In this document: positions 11,323 to 21,800 of the stretch, piece by piece | How positions within the stretch are numbered: the first letter of the stretch is position 1 | Layout of the letters: each line of letters opens with the position of its first letter | Source: Neurospora tetrasperma FGSC 2508 | Lineage: Eukaryota; Ascomycota; Sordariomycetes; Sordariales; Sordariaceae | DNA: 64,000 nucleotides | Reading direction: 5' to 3' | NCBI RefSeq assembly: GCF_000213175.1 | Contig: NW_009799101.1 | Span: forward strand, 2,935,630 to 2,999,629 | The notes under the pieces: generated by a model | The model's database searches: none | What the model was told of the DNA's origin: nothing | What the model saw: the letters and a program-made list of their open reading frames with translations, nothing else | Program-made: the position numbers and the translations under genes

Positions 11323-13491
11323 ATGGCGCCTTACGCTCTTTTTCGTCAACTGTGGCCTGCCGCGCTCTGTCTTGTTGAGGTTGCCAGTGCCGCCGATGGC
11401 TATGTTCACCTACCCTTCTCGCGCCCCGAGCTGAAGGATCTGGACTTGGGAAAGAACGGTTCGAGGACACTATCCGACTTTGTCGTCCCCTACCTTGTCC
11501 AAGCCCAGGTCGGCACTCCTCCTCAGAACTTCTCGCTCCTCATTTCGCCAACCTCGACCGACACCTGGGTGGTTGACGCTACCACCTCGCGTTGCGACTA
11601 TCAGTACTCTTCGTACTATTGGGATGAGGATGAGGTTGAAACCGCCCGGGCTCTTGATGTTCAGAAATGTGTCTGGGGAAGCTTCAACAAGTCTCAGTCA
11701 TCGACTTACCGAACCGCGAACCCGCGACACACCGATTTTGCCACATACACCTTTTCTGGTTATGCTCAGGGTAGCAACTTCACCGACAAGCTCGTCGTCG
11801 GCGACCTCACCGTCGATAACTACCCGATGGGCCTAGTTGACCAAACCAACTTGTGGATGGGGGTGCTGGGTCTTGGGTACAACTACTCCACCATTTACGG
11901 TGAATCCTCCCTCTACGGCGCCAACCTCCCGGGCTACTACCCCACCATTCTCGACCGCATGGTCTCCTCCGGCCAGATTTCCACCCCGGCCTACAGCATC
12001 TGGCTCGATGATGAAGACGGCACCTCCGGCGGTCTTCTCTTGGGCGCCGTCGACAAGTCTCGCTACAAAGGCGATCTCCTCCGCCTTGACGCCAACAACC
12101 CGCGCGCCCTAACCGGCAAGTTCTCGGTAACCGTCCACTCCATCAACGCCACGGGGCTCGGTACCGGCGGCGATGGCTCCCAGCAGCCCCTAATATCCAA
12201 CGCCCTCCCCCTAGACGTCACCATCGGCATGGGCGAGCTCATCTCCTTCCTCCCTAATGACCTGGTCAGCAACATCGCCTCTCTTACCGGAGCCACACAC
12301 GACACTACCGCCGGCATTTACACCATCCCCTGCGCTGCCGGCACCTTCGACAACGCGACACTCTTCGCCTTCACGCTCGGCGGCGAAGGGGGCCCACTTC
12401 TACAAGCGGCAACTGCCGATTTGATCATTCACCCGGGCGTCTTCACGGGCCAGGTCTCCAGCTTCGACTCGACAAACTCTGGTTCATCCTCTTCATCCAT
12501 CAGTCTCGACCTCCCCGAAGGCACCTGCGTCTTTGGCATCCAAACCTGGAACGACGCCAGCACGCTCAACGGCGTCAGCTATGGTAGTAGCAGTGCCAGC
12601 AGTAGCAATCCCTACTACAACCTAGGAAACTCCCTCCTCCGCCGCACTTACTTGGTCTTTGATCTCGCCCGGCAGGAAATCGCCTTTGCCCCCGCCGTCT
12701 TCCAGTCCACTTCCTTATTATCCGCCAGAGCCTCGACCTTCGACGACACCGACAACATCATCACCTTCACCCAATACGGCTCTCCCACTCCGGAATCTCA
12801 ATACTTCTGCTCCGACTATGAATACTACTGCCCCGAGGACGCCGTCAACTCGAACTCTGGAGGACGGTCTACCCACGGGGGCGCGTCGTCGTCGGACGAC
12901 GGTGATTATTACGATGGAAGGAGGTATTGGAGGATTGTCTGCATTGTGCTGGGAGTCGTCTTTGGGACTCTGATTCTGGTCGGGCTTGTGTTTGCTGGGC
13001 TCTTGTTTAAGAGGGTGTTGGATAAGGATCCGAGGACGATGGGGTTGCCGGAGGAGAAGAAGAAGCTAATGGATGGGGGAGAAGGGGGTGATGATGAGCT
13101 GCAGCCGTTGGAAGGTGGTGGGCAGGGGATGATGAGTCCTGCTGCTGCTGCTGGTGGTGCTAGCTCGGGTGGGGCGGGGGTTTTGCCTATGATTCACGAG
13201 GGAAGAGAGGATGACGCTGGTTCCGATTTGCCGACGAGGGAGCATGAAGCATCAGGTTCGGCTCAGACTCAGCCCCAGGTTTCTCCGGTAAATGTGAATC
13301 GCGAACAGAGGTTGTCGGCGCCGGAGTCTCTAATGGATGCGCCGAGGTCTCCGAGCCCGCTTTCGGAGGATGGTATGGGCGGCGCGAGAGCGGAAGCTGC
13401 TTCGCCGGTGTCGGAGAGAGTCAATACTCCCCCGAATGAAGCCAAGGGGAAGGGGAAGGCGGTTGCTGAAGTTATTGGACAGGCAAGGTGA
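11323..13491 (+). CDS. Membrane-anchored pepsin-fold (A1 family) protein lacking both catalytic Asp
   Basis: A single exon of 722 residues. A signal peptide (about 1-23, cleaved near ASAA) is followed by a pepsin-like two-lobe domain at about 53-460. The lobe is recognised by YLVQAQVGTPPQNFSLL, the flap-like TYTFSGYAQG, VLGLGYNYS, GGLLLGAVDKSRYKG, FLPNDLV and LGNSLLRRTYLVFDL. The first active-site motif, normally DTGSSxxW, reads SPTSTDTW with Ser75 in place of Asp. The second, normally DSGTT/S, reads GMGEL with Gly302 in place of Asp. Cys91 and Cys116 flank the usual insertion, and several N-glycosylation sites are present. A Ser/Asp-rich linker leads to one transmembrane helix (538-563), KR stop-transfer, and a 155-residue acidic, Pro/Ser-rich cytoplasmic tail. 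The layout resembles yapsin-type or surface aspartic proteases, but peptidase activity is not expected. A binding or sensor role is speculation. Confidence 0.88.
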   Translation: MAPYALFRQLWPAALCLVEVASAADGYVHLPFSRPELKDLDLGKNGSRTLSDFVVPYLVQAQVGTPPQNFSLLISPTSTDTWVVDATTSRCDYQYSSYYWDEDEVETARALDVQKCVWGSFNKSQSSTYRTANPRHTDFATYTFSGYAQGSNFTDKLVVGDLTVDNYPMGLVDQTNLWMGVLGLGYNYSTIYGESSLYGANLPGYYPTILDRMVSSGQISTPAYSIWLDDEDGTSGGLLLGAVDKSRYKGDLLRLDANNPRALTGKFSVTVHSINATGLGTGGDGSQQPLISNALPLDVTIGMGELISFLPNDLVSNIASLTGATHDTTAGIYTIPCAAGTFDNATLFAFTLGGEGGPLLQAATADLIIHPGVFTGQVSSFDSTNSGSSSSSISLDLPEGTCVFGIQTWNDASTLNGVSYGSSSASSSNPYYNLGNSLLRRTYLVFDLARQEIAFAPAVFQSTSLLSARASTFDDTDNIITFTQYGSPTPESQYFCSDYEYYCPEDAVNSNSGGRSTHGGASSSDDGDYYDGRRYWRIVCIVLGVVFGTLILVGLVFAGLLFKRVLDKDPRTMGLPEEKKKLMDGGEGGDDELQPLEGGGQGMMSPAAAAGGASSGGAGVLPMIHEGREDDAGSDLPTREHEASGSAQTQPQVSPVNVNREQRLSAPESLMDAPRSPSPLSEDGMGGARAEAASPVSERVNTPPNEAKGKGKAVAEVIGQAR

Positions 13492-13982
13492 ACTGGTATT
13501 CTGATGGACTATGTGAATATGGTATAAGGAGTGTATGAATGAAGGTAATGGTTGTTATTGGATAATCAAAAGAAAAGTAATCGAGATACCCTGAATGTTT
13601 TGCACCATGGTGTTGCTTTTGCATTGGTCTATGGTGTGTACCCTGAACAGGCGCTAATGTGGTTGGGTCGTGTAATGATCGCATGGGATCTGTCTCATGC
13701 CTCTCCGTCGCTCAGACTGAGACACTGGTCTCGGAGTTCTTAAATCGATCGCATGCAGGCACTTCAAGGTCCACTTCTATCTGATATCCGGGCCTGGGCC
13801 TTCCTTGTCGCCAAGTAATCCAGCATAGACCCACCTGGACCCTTCTTGCATCACCTCAAATCATGGAGATTGAATGCATTCAGCACATGACATCGCTCAC
13901 AACGGTTCAACACGGTTCAGAAAAAAACACGTTTTCCTGCAAGAAATGACATGCGTAGGTAGGGTCCATGGACCATCCATGG

Positions 13983-14016
<34 letters not shown>

Positions 14017-14484
14017 CGATCCCCATGTTATTGTTTGGTATGTAGTGTACGGTAGGTATGTGAACTTGGGTAAGTTGTGTATAGTGTAGGACAAAAGCAG
14101 CCGCTGACGTCATTGGGGATATCGTCGTCACTTTTGTGTGTGTTATTGGATCAAATGCGTGTAAGTGAAGTGTGACACGAGGTCCCAACCAAACGAGCGG
14201 GACAATAACAGGTAAAGAAAATCAAACTTGTGGAATATCGTTCGTCATTGTGAGCTCTCGCTCGTAGGAATGATACCAAGTATTTATTTATTTAAACTGC
14301 CGGAATCCCCCTTTCCCTTGTGTGGTTGCACTTGTTTTGTTTTTGTTTTGTCTTGAACACCGACACCGTACACACACCACGAAACCCATTACGATACCAA
14401 CAACCAATAACCTAGGTAGCTGCATACTACCCAACAACACCTACACTAATCTAATTAAAACCAACAAAGACAAAGATAAAAAAA
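13492..14484. other. Intergenic with (GTT)n microsatellite
   Basis: No supported gene. The stretch contains the trinucleotide repeat listed separately and, from about 14330 on, an A/C-rich leader of the small hydrophobic protein gene. Confidence 0.5.
13982..14016 (+). repeat. (GTT)n microsatellite, about 12 units
   Basis: Uninterrupted GTT repeats are read directly. They lie between genes and do not sit in a supported coding frame. Confidence 0.95.
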
Positions 14485-15073
14485 ATGGCCATCTCAACAG
14501 CCATCACCTCCCTCCTAACCTCCATCACCGAACTGATCCAATCCCTCTTCCACGGCATCTACTCCATCTTCCACACCATCTTCTCCGCTTTCTTCAGCCT
14601 TTTCTTTGGCCTGTTCGCCTTTGTCGGTGACTTGCTCAAAGGGGTTGCCAACACGTTGGGCGGCGTGGGCAATTTTGTTGCTAGTGAGTTCTTCACTTCC
14701 CTCCCCCAATCCACCCTCTTCTTTTCTTTTTTCTTTTTTTTTCTATTTGTTTTATTCTTATCCCTTCGGTTGGTTTCTACTTTGTTTGTTTGTTTGTTTG
14801 TATACCTTGCCTCGTGATATCCGCCTGTGACGAGAGGTGGCGGGGGAAGAATCACGCCAGTGGAAATCGAGCGCAGCGAGCGAAGGGGAAAAAGAAAAGG
14901 AAGAAGAAAGAAAATATCAAGGTCAATGCTGACAGAGACCAAAAAACGCAGGCAACTTCCTCATCATTGCTCTCATTTCTGCCGCTGGTTTTGCCTACGT
15001 TCGCTACACCAGCCAAGGAGGCACGACTTCGGGACAAAAGGCGGCGAGTGTGGGCAGGAAGAAGGTCAATTAA
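14485..15073 (+). CDS. Small hydrophobic membrane-associated protein, unknown function
   Basis: Two exons, 14485-14683 and 14952-15073, are joined by a 267-base GT-AG intron with a long pyrimidine run. They give 106 residues. The ATG follows an A-rich leader (AAAAAATGGC). Residues about 5-48 form a nearly continuous Phe/Ile/Leu/Ser amphipathic to hydrophobic stretch (SLLTSITELIQSLFHGIYSI, then further Phe-rich sequence). A Gly-rich hinge (GVANTLGGVGNF) is followed by a clear transmembrane helix (FLIIALISAAGFAYV) and a short basic tail ending GRKKVN. The family is not recognised. The long Phe-rich helix followed by a C-terminal membrane span suggests a membrane-embedded or membrane-shaping protein. 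The gene converges with the calpain gene. Confidence 0.65.
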
Positions 15074-15731
15074 GTTCAGATAGGGACAAAATTTGGAAGC
15101 TAGATTGCCGAATATGGGCCGATGACGAGTTTTGCTTCAGGACAGCGAGGAGACGGTTACGTGGCGCGCTGTGTGGGAACATAATGACATATTTTGACTT
15201 GAAGTACGAGTAAGGAAGCTGAGAGCGATATGAATAATGAATGGATAGGATACCCCCCGGACAGGTTCTTGGATGGTTTACGAATAGTTATTCGAACTGT
15301 ATTCTTGGAGAGGAGTTACGGATTGAGTTGCCTGGAGTCTTTGAGAGGATAACACAACGACTTTGTCACTACTTCCTTCAAATTTCACCAAGTTCACTTG
15401 TATGATCGTATCAAAAGAACCGTTGATATGGGCAAACTGATTAAGTGGAGTTCGAGCTCACTAAATTGCCATGCTAACCAAAATACTAGGTATCATCCAC
15501 CACCATTCCGTACCACTTCCGTCACCCATCCAAAGTAAGCCAGTACGCCGTCTATCCAGATCAGTACCTTGGGTCCGTGTGTGTTGTGTTCCCTTGCCTT
15601 TGAATGCCCGAAAAGATAGAATGGGGATCGAACCCATCCATGTGCCCAAAGATTAAACAAGTAAAGAACCCAAACAACCGCAATCGCTCTCCTCTAATGC
15701 ATGCCCGCGCTCAAATGCAGTCTAGGCCTTA
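15074..15731. other. Convergent intergenic region
   Basis: This lies between the 3' ends of the small hydrophobic protein gene (+) and the calpain gene (-). No gene is seen. A T-arm-like segment at about 15608-15632 is not part of a foldable tRNA. Confidence 0.5.
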
Positions 15732-18700
15732 TCACCAGGCCTCCTTCTGACTCTCCACCGCACTCTCATACTCCTCCTCACCCTTGCCCTTCTGCACAAT
15801 AACCGAATACCTCCTCTGCTTATGCTTTCCCTTCTTCCTCTCCTCCTCACTATCGCCCTCATACGCATCTTCTCCTTCACCCTCCTTCCTGATTCTCGCA
15901 CCACCAGCATTGGCCTGAGCGTTATCGAGATCGACTCCACCCTTCTCACCCATACCGCCTTCCTCAAGCTCGCCGCCCTCCATGACGATGCGCAGCTCGA
16001 GATCCTCGTCCTTGGAGTACACCCGAAGACCGACGACGCAGATAGCATTCCACGGATCCGGCTCGTTTTCGTCCTCGGTATCGTCCTTGTACTTGCTGAC
16101 CATGACGCTTCCGGGAGCGGGAGCTGCGTTCATGCGCGGCTTGCGTGTCATGTCGTCGGAGCTATAGAGCTCTTCCCAGTCTTCGATGGGGGAGGCGCTC
16201 GACTCACCATCCGAAGTGACGTACATGTTGGGTGACTTCTTCTTAGGTGGGCTGCTCTTAGCGGCGGGCTTGTCCTCGGACTTCTTCTCAGCAGCAGCAG
16301 CAGGAGGTCCACCAGATACCTTGGAGTCGGTAGCAGGAGGGACAGGGACCTTCTTGTTTTTCTCATCTGCAGCGTCGGCTACGGAGTTATCAGTCTTGGG
16401 AGTGTAGGAAGGACCGCTAGAGGCTTCAGAGCTGCCCGATGAAGGAACATTGCCTTCTTGGTCGGCCTTGTTATCAGACTTCTCTTCAGCCTTGGTCACA
16501 GCGCTCACGCCACCGGAAGCTTGACTCTCGGTCTTCTCGACCGCTGGTGTCTCGGCAGGCGTGGCAAGAGGTGTGCCTTGAGGACTTCCGTTAGCCTCGG
16601 CAGCCTTGACGTCTTGCTTCTCAGTATCAGAGCCCGACTCGGTCTTCTTGGCTTGTTCCACGGGCTTTGTTTCATCGGCCTTCTTCTCCTCTGGCTTCTC
16701 CTGGTTCTTGGTCTCCTCAGTCTGAACACCGACATCCTTTGGCTTCAGTTCTTCCTCCCGACGCTTCTTCTCCTCGCGCGCAGCTTGCTTGGCCTCGAGC
16801 TTCTGGTTGTTCTTGCGACCCTGCTTCTTGGTGATCTGGCGGTTGAGGTGACGCTTTTCCCACAAACGATAACGCTCCTTCTGACGAGCATCGCTAGCCT
16901 TCTTCTGGTCGGCCTTCTTCCGAAGGGCCTTCACAGCTTCCAGATGGGCGGCAGCCTTGCTGTGGGCAAGATCGTAGGCATATCCGACTTGGGCGAGCTT
17001 CTCGTTCTCGACACGCTTCTTACATTCCCGCTTCACCACATCCTCGATGCTGGGCTGGTTGGTGTTGCGCTCTCCGATGATGCTGATGAAGACACTATAG
17101 TTGCCAGGTAACATGGAGGGCAGCTCAATAGATACTGACCGGTCCATCAAATAGTTACCATGGCTACGGACAATGTAGTCTTCAGCGTTGGGCCTGTGTT
17201 GTTCGTGGACACGGAAGTGTAGACGGAAGGAGTATTGACCATGGAGACCCTTGAAGTACCGGTTGTCGAGCTGACTGAGGACCAATACCAAGGGCGACTC
17301 ACGAGTCAGCTTGAAGTGGAATTTCTCGTTGTACTGAGGCTTCCATGGCACCTCCACACCGATCCATCTCTGACAGCAGCGCCAGTCAGGGTCGCGGAAC
17401 AGACGAGTACGGTCAAAGTGCTGGTACTTGCGCAACAGATCTTCGTAGGAAATCCAGAAGACGCTGTCACTGCCGAACTGGTGACCGAGCTCTTCCTGGA
17501 CATCGGTGGTCCACTCCTTCGAACCGTCCGACCACGCGCCTTCCCAAATTCCCTTTTTGGTTTTACCCCAGGGATTCCTAAGCTTGACGAGGCGTGTGCC
17601 GCCTTTCAATGTCTTTGCTTCCATGACGACGTAGGCATGCCCTTCGGAAATGCCTTCACGCTCGCCATAACCGCCGTCAAGCAAGCCTGTGCTGCAACCG
17701 AACAGGAACTCATCATTAACCCTGCTGAGTTCGTTTTCCCAGAACCCGTCAAGGTCGAGGATGTCGGAAGCCAGCAGCTCAGTTGTGACACCGCCAGAAA
17801 GATCTTCCAAACCCTCGCCAATCCATCCTCCGGACAGGGAAGCATAGTCGCCATGAGCCTTGGCATATGCCTTCTCGATCAGAGGCACCCAGGTCTCGTT
17901 CTGGTCCTTGCATTGGCCAAAAAAGAGGGCCTTGGAGCCGGTCTGATAAGTTTGACGATACACCCGTTCGACATCTTCACGATCGATTTGCTGTAGCAAG
18001 TTACGCTGCATGCTTGGTGAATCCCAGCAAGGCGACTTGAGGTACAACTTGTCATCGATAATTGAGTAGATCCACTCGCCATCTGCAGAAGTGTTAGCGA
18101 GATCGCTTCGATTGCAGAAATGGTGGTAGCGGCATACCTCTGTAAAAGACAAATCCGTAAATGCCGATCCGGGTGTCGTATTCGACGCATATCCGTTGGA
18201 TACCGTCCTTAACGTTGGCAAGGCCAGACAAGCTAGCAATCAGCCAGCAGTCTCCCAAGCTGCCCTGCTTGACGTCCGAGCCCTCAATCTTGGCCATGAA
18301 TGTAGGCTTCTCGTAGATCTCGTGTACACGCTTTACTGCCTTGGGCACGGTAGAGTTGGGATTTTGCAATGTAGACGCGCTCAAATCAAACTTGGTTCGG
18401 CCCAAGCTGTTTAGGCAGTGGCCCTTTTCCATCTTAAGATCCCAGTCCTGTAGGAAGGTCACTTGTCAGCCAAATTTCAAGGGGAAGGTATTTAACCAGA
18501 GTAACTCACCAAGTCCCAGCCGGGATCCCGATACCGTGTGTTTACCCTCTTGCATTCTTGAATAATCTTTCTGACTTTTCTTCGGCATTCTTCAGCAGCT
18601 CGCTCGTACCCCTCATTGAGCAGTTCATTAGACCGGTCGGAGATGGTGGGCGGCAAGACAGGATCGAATGGCAAGATTGCCAAAGCCTTGTGGAACCTTT

Positions 18701-18872
18701 TGCTGCTGAAACGTTTCCAAATTCGGTTTATGGATTGTTGAGGAGGCAGCTTGAGCTTCTTTTTCTGTTTCTTGGTGGCTTCGCTGGAGTTAGCGGGGAC
18801 CGGAATCTTCCCCTTGTTCCGACGATAGCTGTATTCCTCGTCCGACTCGGAGGACGACGAGTAGCCGTGCAT
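15732..18872 (-). CDS. Calpain-family cysteine protease
   Basis: Three exons on minus, 18872-18510, 18447-18138 and 18082-15732, encode 1007 residues. The start is the ATG at 18872; the frame continues upstream only through a TTG. The N-terminal 120 residues are Ser/Asp-rich then basic. The papain-like CysPc domain follows, with QGSLGDCWLIASL (catalytic Cys188), EGHAYVVMEA (His373) and LRNPWG (Asn394), so the triad is intact. A calpain beta-sandwich-like region with WIGVEVPWKPQYNEKFHF follows. From about residue 640 the protein is Lys/Glu/Ala/Pro-rich and probably disordered, with a Lys/Arg/Glu coiled-coil-like stretch at its beginning and a conserved-looking acidic DWEELYSSDD segment near the end. 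There are no EF-hands. Family members are intracellular proteases. This one differs from the PalB/Rim13 type by its long charged tail. Substrate is unknown. Confidence 0.92.
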
Positions 18873-21800
18873 GATGGGCAACTAAGTCTAACTGGACCTC
18901 GATCGGATGGAGATATCGTATCCGGATGGAGGTTCAGATAGCGAGAAGCGAGGGTAAGAGGAGGAAACGCCGCCGGGGCGTGCTGACGTGGTAAAAGGTT
19001 ATATGGTTGGACCGAAACACACCCAACTATCAAACGAAGGTTTGATATATGTTGGGCCAGCGAGTAAGACAGCTTGGATAACCCGCAGCAATAAATGGTT
19101 CCTCGTCCCAACAAAGAAACAGGAAATGGAACAGGGAGATTTATAGCCCCAAGGTGAGGCCCAAAGTGTGTAAGGGTCCACGAGAGTCCGGGAGAGCGGC
19201 AGGCGACCGAGACGCGACAAGCAGGGGGACACGAGCCCCCGGTATGTTGGGGTCCTGGGCTCGAGCTGCGAAGAACGGATGGGCGGTGGCGGATGATAGG
19301 TAGGGTAAGCGTTCTAGAAGCGATCGACTGACTCTCGTCGATCACTTGGCTGCGATAAGGGTCCTCGAGGGTGTTTCGAGGGGTCCAACTGGAGGGCCGA
19401 CGGGATACCTCGCTGTAACAATGAAAGACACACAGACAACAAAGACTATCCACGAACCTTTTGCCGCGTTGCTGAAGCTTACACTATCAGCCATACACCG
19501 AAGCTGGGTGTCCCTCGTTGGAAACACAAAAAGTCGAGACGACAGACGTCTAGGAAAAGGCCAGTGAGATGGGCAACCAGGACGACGATGGCCGTCGGTC
19601 ATCAACGTCATAATATATATCTCGCGATTCCCGCAGCACCGCAACTGGCTGAAGGTACAAAGAGGTTGACCACGTCGCGTGTTCGAGCGAGACAGGAACT
19701 ATCTAACCACAGACTAGCCGTTGGGCCATCACCTACACTACTGTGGTGTGTACAAGCTGACAAGCCAGCACTGCATGACTGCTCTCTCGCAGGCCACAAG
19801 CCATCAAGGCAAGCACCACAGAGGTGCAGGGGACAAGACCCTTAAGGCCCAGTCAAGACCGACCAGGCCGTTGGAAAAGGCGCCATTCGGAGGTATCGAA
19901 GATGACGAGCTGCGAGCGGGACGTGGTGGAGGTGGTGGAGGCGGTGGTTTTTGGTAGATCCCTTTTTGGTGTTTGGGCCTTTGGTGATTGACCATGATTG
20001 GCTGCCAATATCGCAGGACGTTGAGGTCCTGGACCGTGTGAAGGCGCACGGTATCCTCTTGTGGTGTGGTGCACTCTCTGAGTGACTTTAAGGGTTGATA
20101 GAGCTGGACCGAAGTCGAGGCCTCGCGATATTGGGCAAACCGCGCCATAGTGACGGTGTACACCGTAAGCAGTGTCACCTATCAAACTGTCCATGGCCGA
20201 GTCCACAGATAGTAAAGAGAGAAAGAAGCGCCTAGCCGGCCGGTGAACATGTTGACTGGCTGATGATGTCGTCCTCGTCGCCGGCCATCATCATCTCCCT
20301 CCTGTGCTGTGCTCATGCTGTCTGTGCCTTTCCACTTCCGCTTCCCCATACCGTCCCAGTGCTCATGATGCCGCTCGCGTATCGTGAGGGGGGGATGGCG
20401 AATCCCTGATCTGCCCAGATGGTGATGGCAACAGAAAGGGCAATGATTTCGGTCGGTCGGTGCGGTTGACCGAAAGGCGATGCGGGCAATGGGACAAGGG
20501 AACGATGACCTGGACGAGGAGATGGAAAATCGGGGAGAGTGGAGGTGTCGGCGTGGCACTGACGGGACGAGCGGGGGTCCGGGCAATCCCAAAGCCCCAA
20601 TGGCCCCCGCCGTTTCAGTGGAGTTTCGATGGAGGCACCCGAGACCCGCACTGAACATCACCACTGCAGTAGATCAACGGGCACCAGTATACTTACCTTT
20701 GGAATGGATGGAATACCTCGAATAGGCAGAGAACTGCTTGGTTTTGAAATGTCTGCCTCACACAAAGCTTCTTTTTTTGCCGGATCCATGAGCACAATAA
20801 GTTGGGGAGAGGTACCTCTTGGACGGTGCAGTGAGTGGAGAGAGGTACACCCCCCAAGCTACCTACCACTTGTTGTATTAACAAATTTTGCATTGCATTA
20901 ATGATGACCTCCCCGACTTCTCTTTCTGTTTCTAAACTGCAGTTCACGTCTGATGTTCCAAGTGTTCTTGCGTAACCCCAAAGCCGATCAAATCTATTCA
21001 GAATAGTGATTGGTTATTGCCTTGGTCACTCGACCGGTGTTGTCGTCTCGGAACTTGCGGAACTTGCGGAACTTCACTTGGGTGGAAACTGTAATGATTT
21101 CAAAGCGATATTCGCCTCCTTCACCATCAGCCACCAGCACGAGCAGAACTCGAAACACGACCGTAGCTCCGGAGAAGAAATGCATCATGATGTTTATTCT
21201 GGTGGAGTTAAAGAGGCGACAACGGGGACTTGGCTCGAAAGCTGTCCAAGGTTCATCCATTCACCTCATCTTTCCATTGCCGAGGACAGAGCCATCCAGT
21301 ACACCAACTCACAAAGGCGCCTCCGTCCAGCATCAAGTGGAAAATTGCATGAATTTCATTCAGGAAGTCGGGTTGACCAACAGAAAGGAAGGCTGCACCG
21401 AGGAAAGAGGCAAGAGCGAGGCAGCAACTACTCCACAGAGACTGGGCTTTGGGCGGGGAAGAAACTCGAGAGTAGACTGAGAGGAGGTACCGACCTGGCG
21501 ACTGCCGGCATCCCTCAAGTCTCTACTGCCTCTTTCCGTGACGAGGAAGTTGAATATCGCTTTCCTTCCTCTTCTTTTCGGGCTATTCCGTCCCCCCTCG
21601 ATTTCCACTTGACAAAAGCCCCAAGTCCATGGAATCGAAAGTTCACGAAACTCGAAAATCTCTTCTCTGCTGACTCACGTCCCAGCCTCGTTGACACACA
21701 GACATCATTTTTGGTCTCATTCTCTCGCACCCTTTTCCTACCAACATTGCCAAAATGCGAACCCCATACAACGGGGCGACCCCAACAACCATAGGTGGTC

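Noticed and set aside
15608-15632. Possible tRNA T arm (GGGATCGAACCCAT)
   Set aside because: No matching acceptor, D or anticodon stem could be placed on either side.
21006-21794. 262-codon plus frame
   Set aside because: It begins at GTG and overlaps an equally long frame in another register. Composition is not protein-like.
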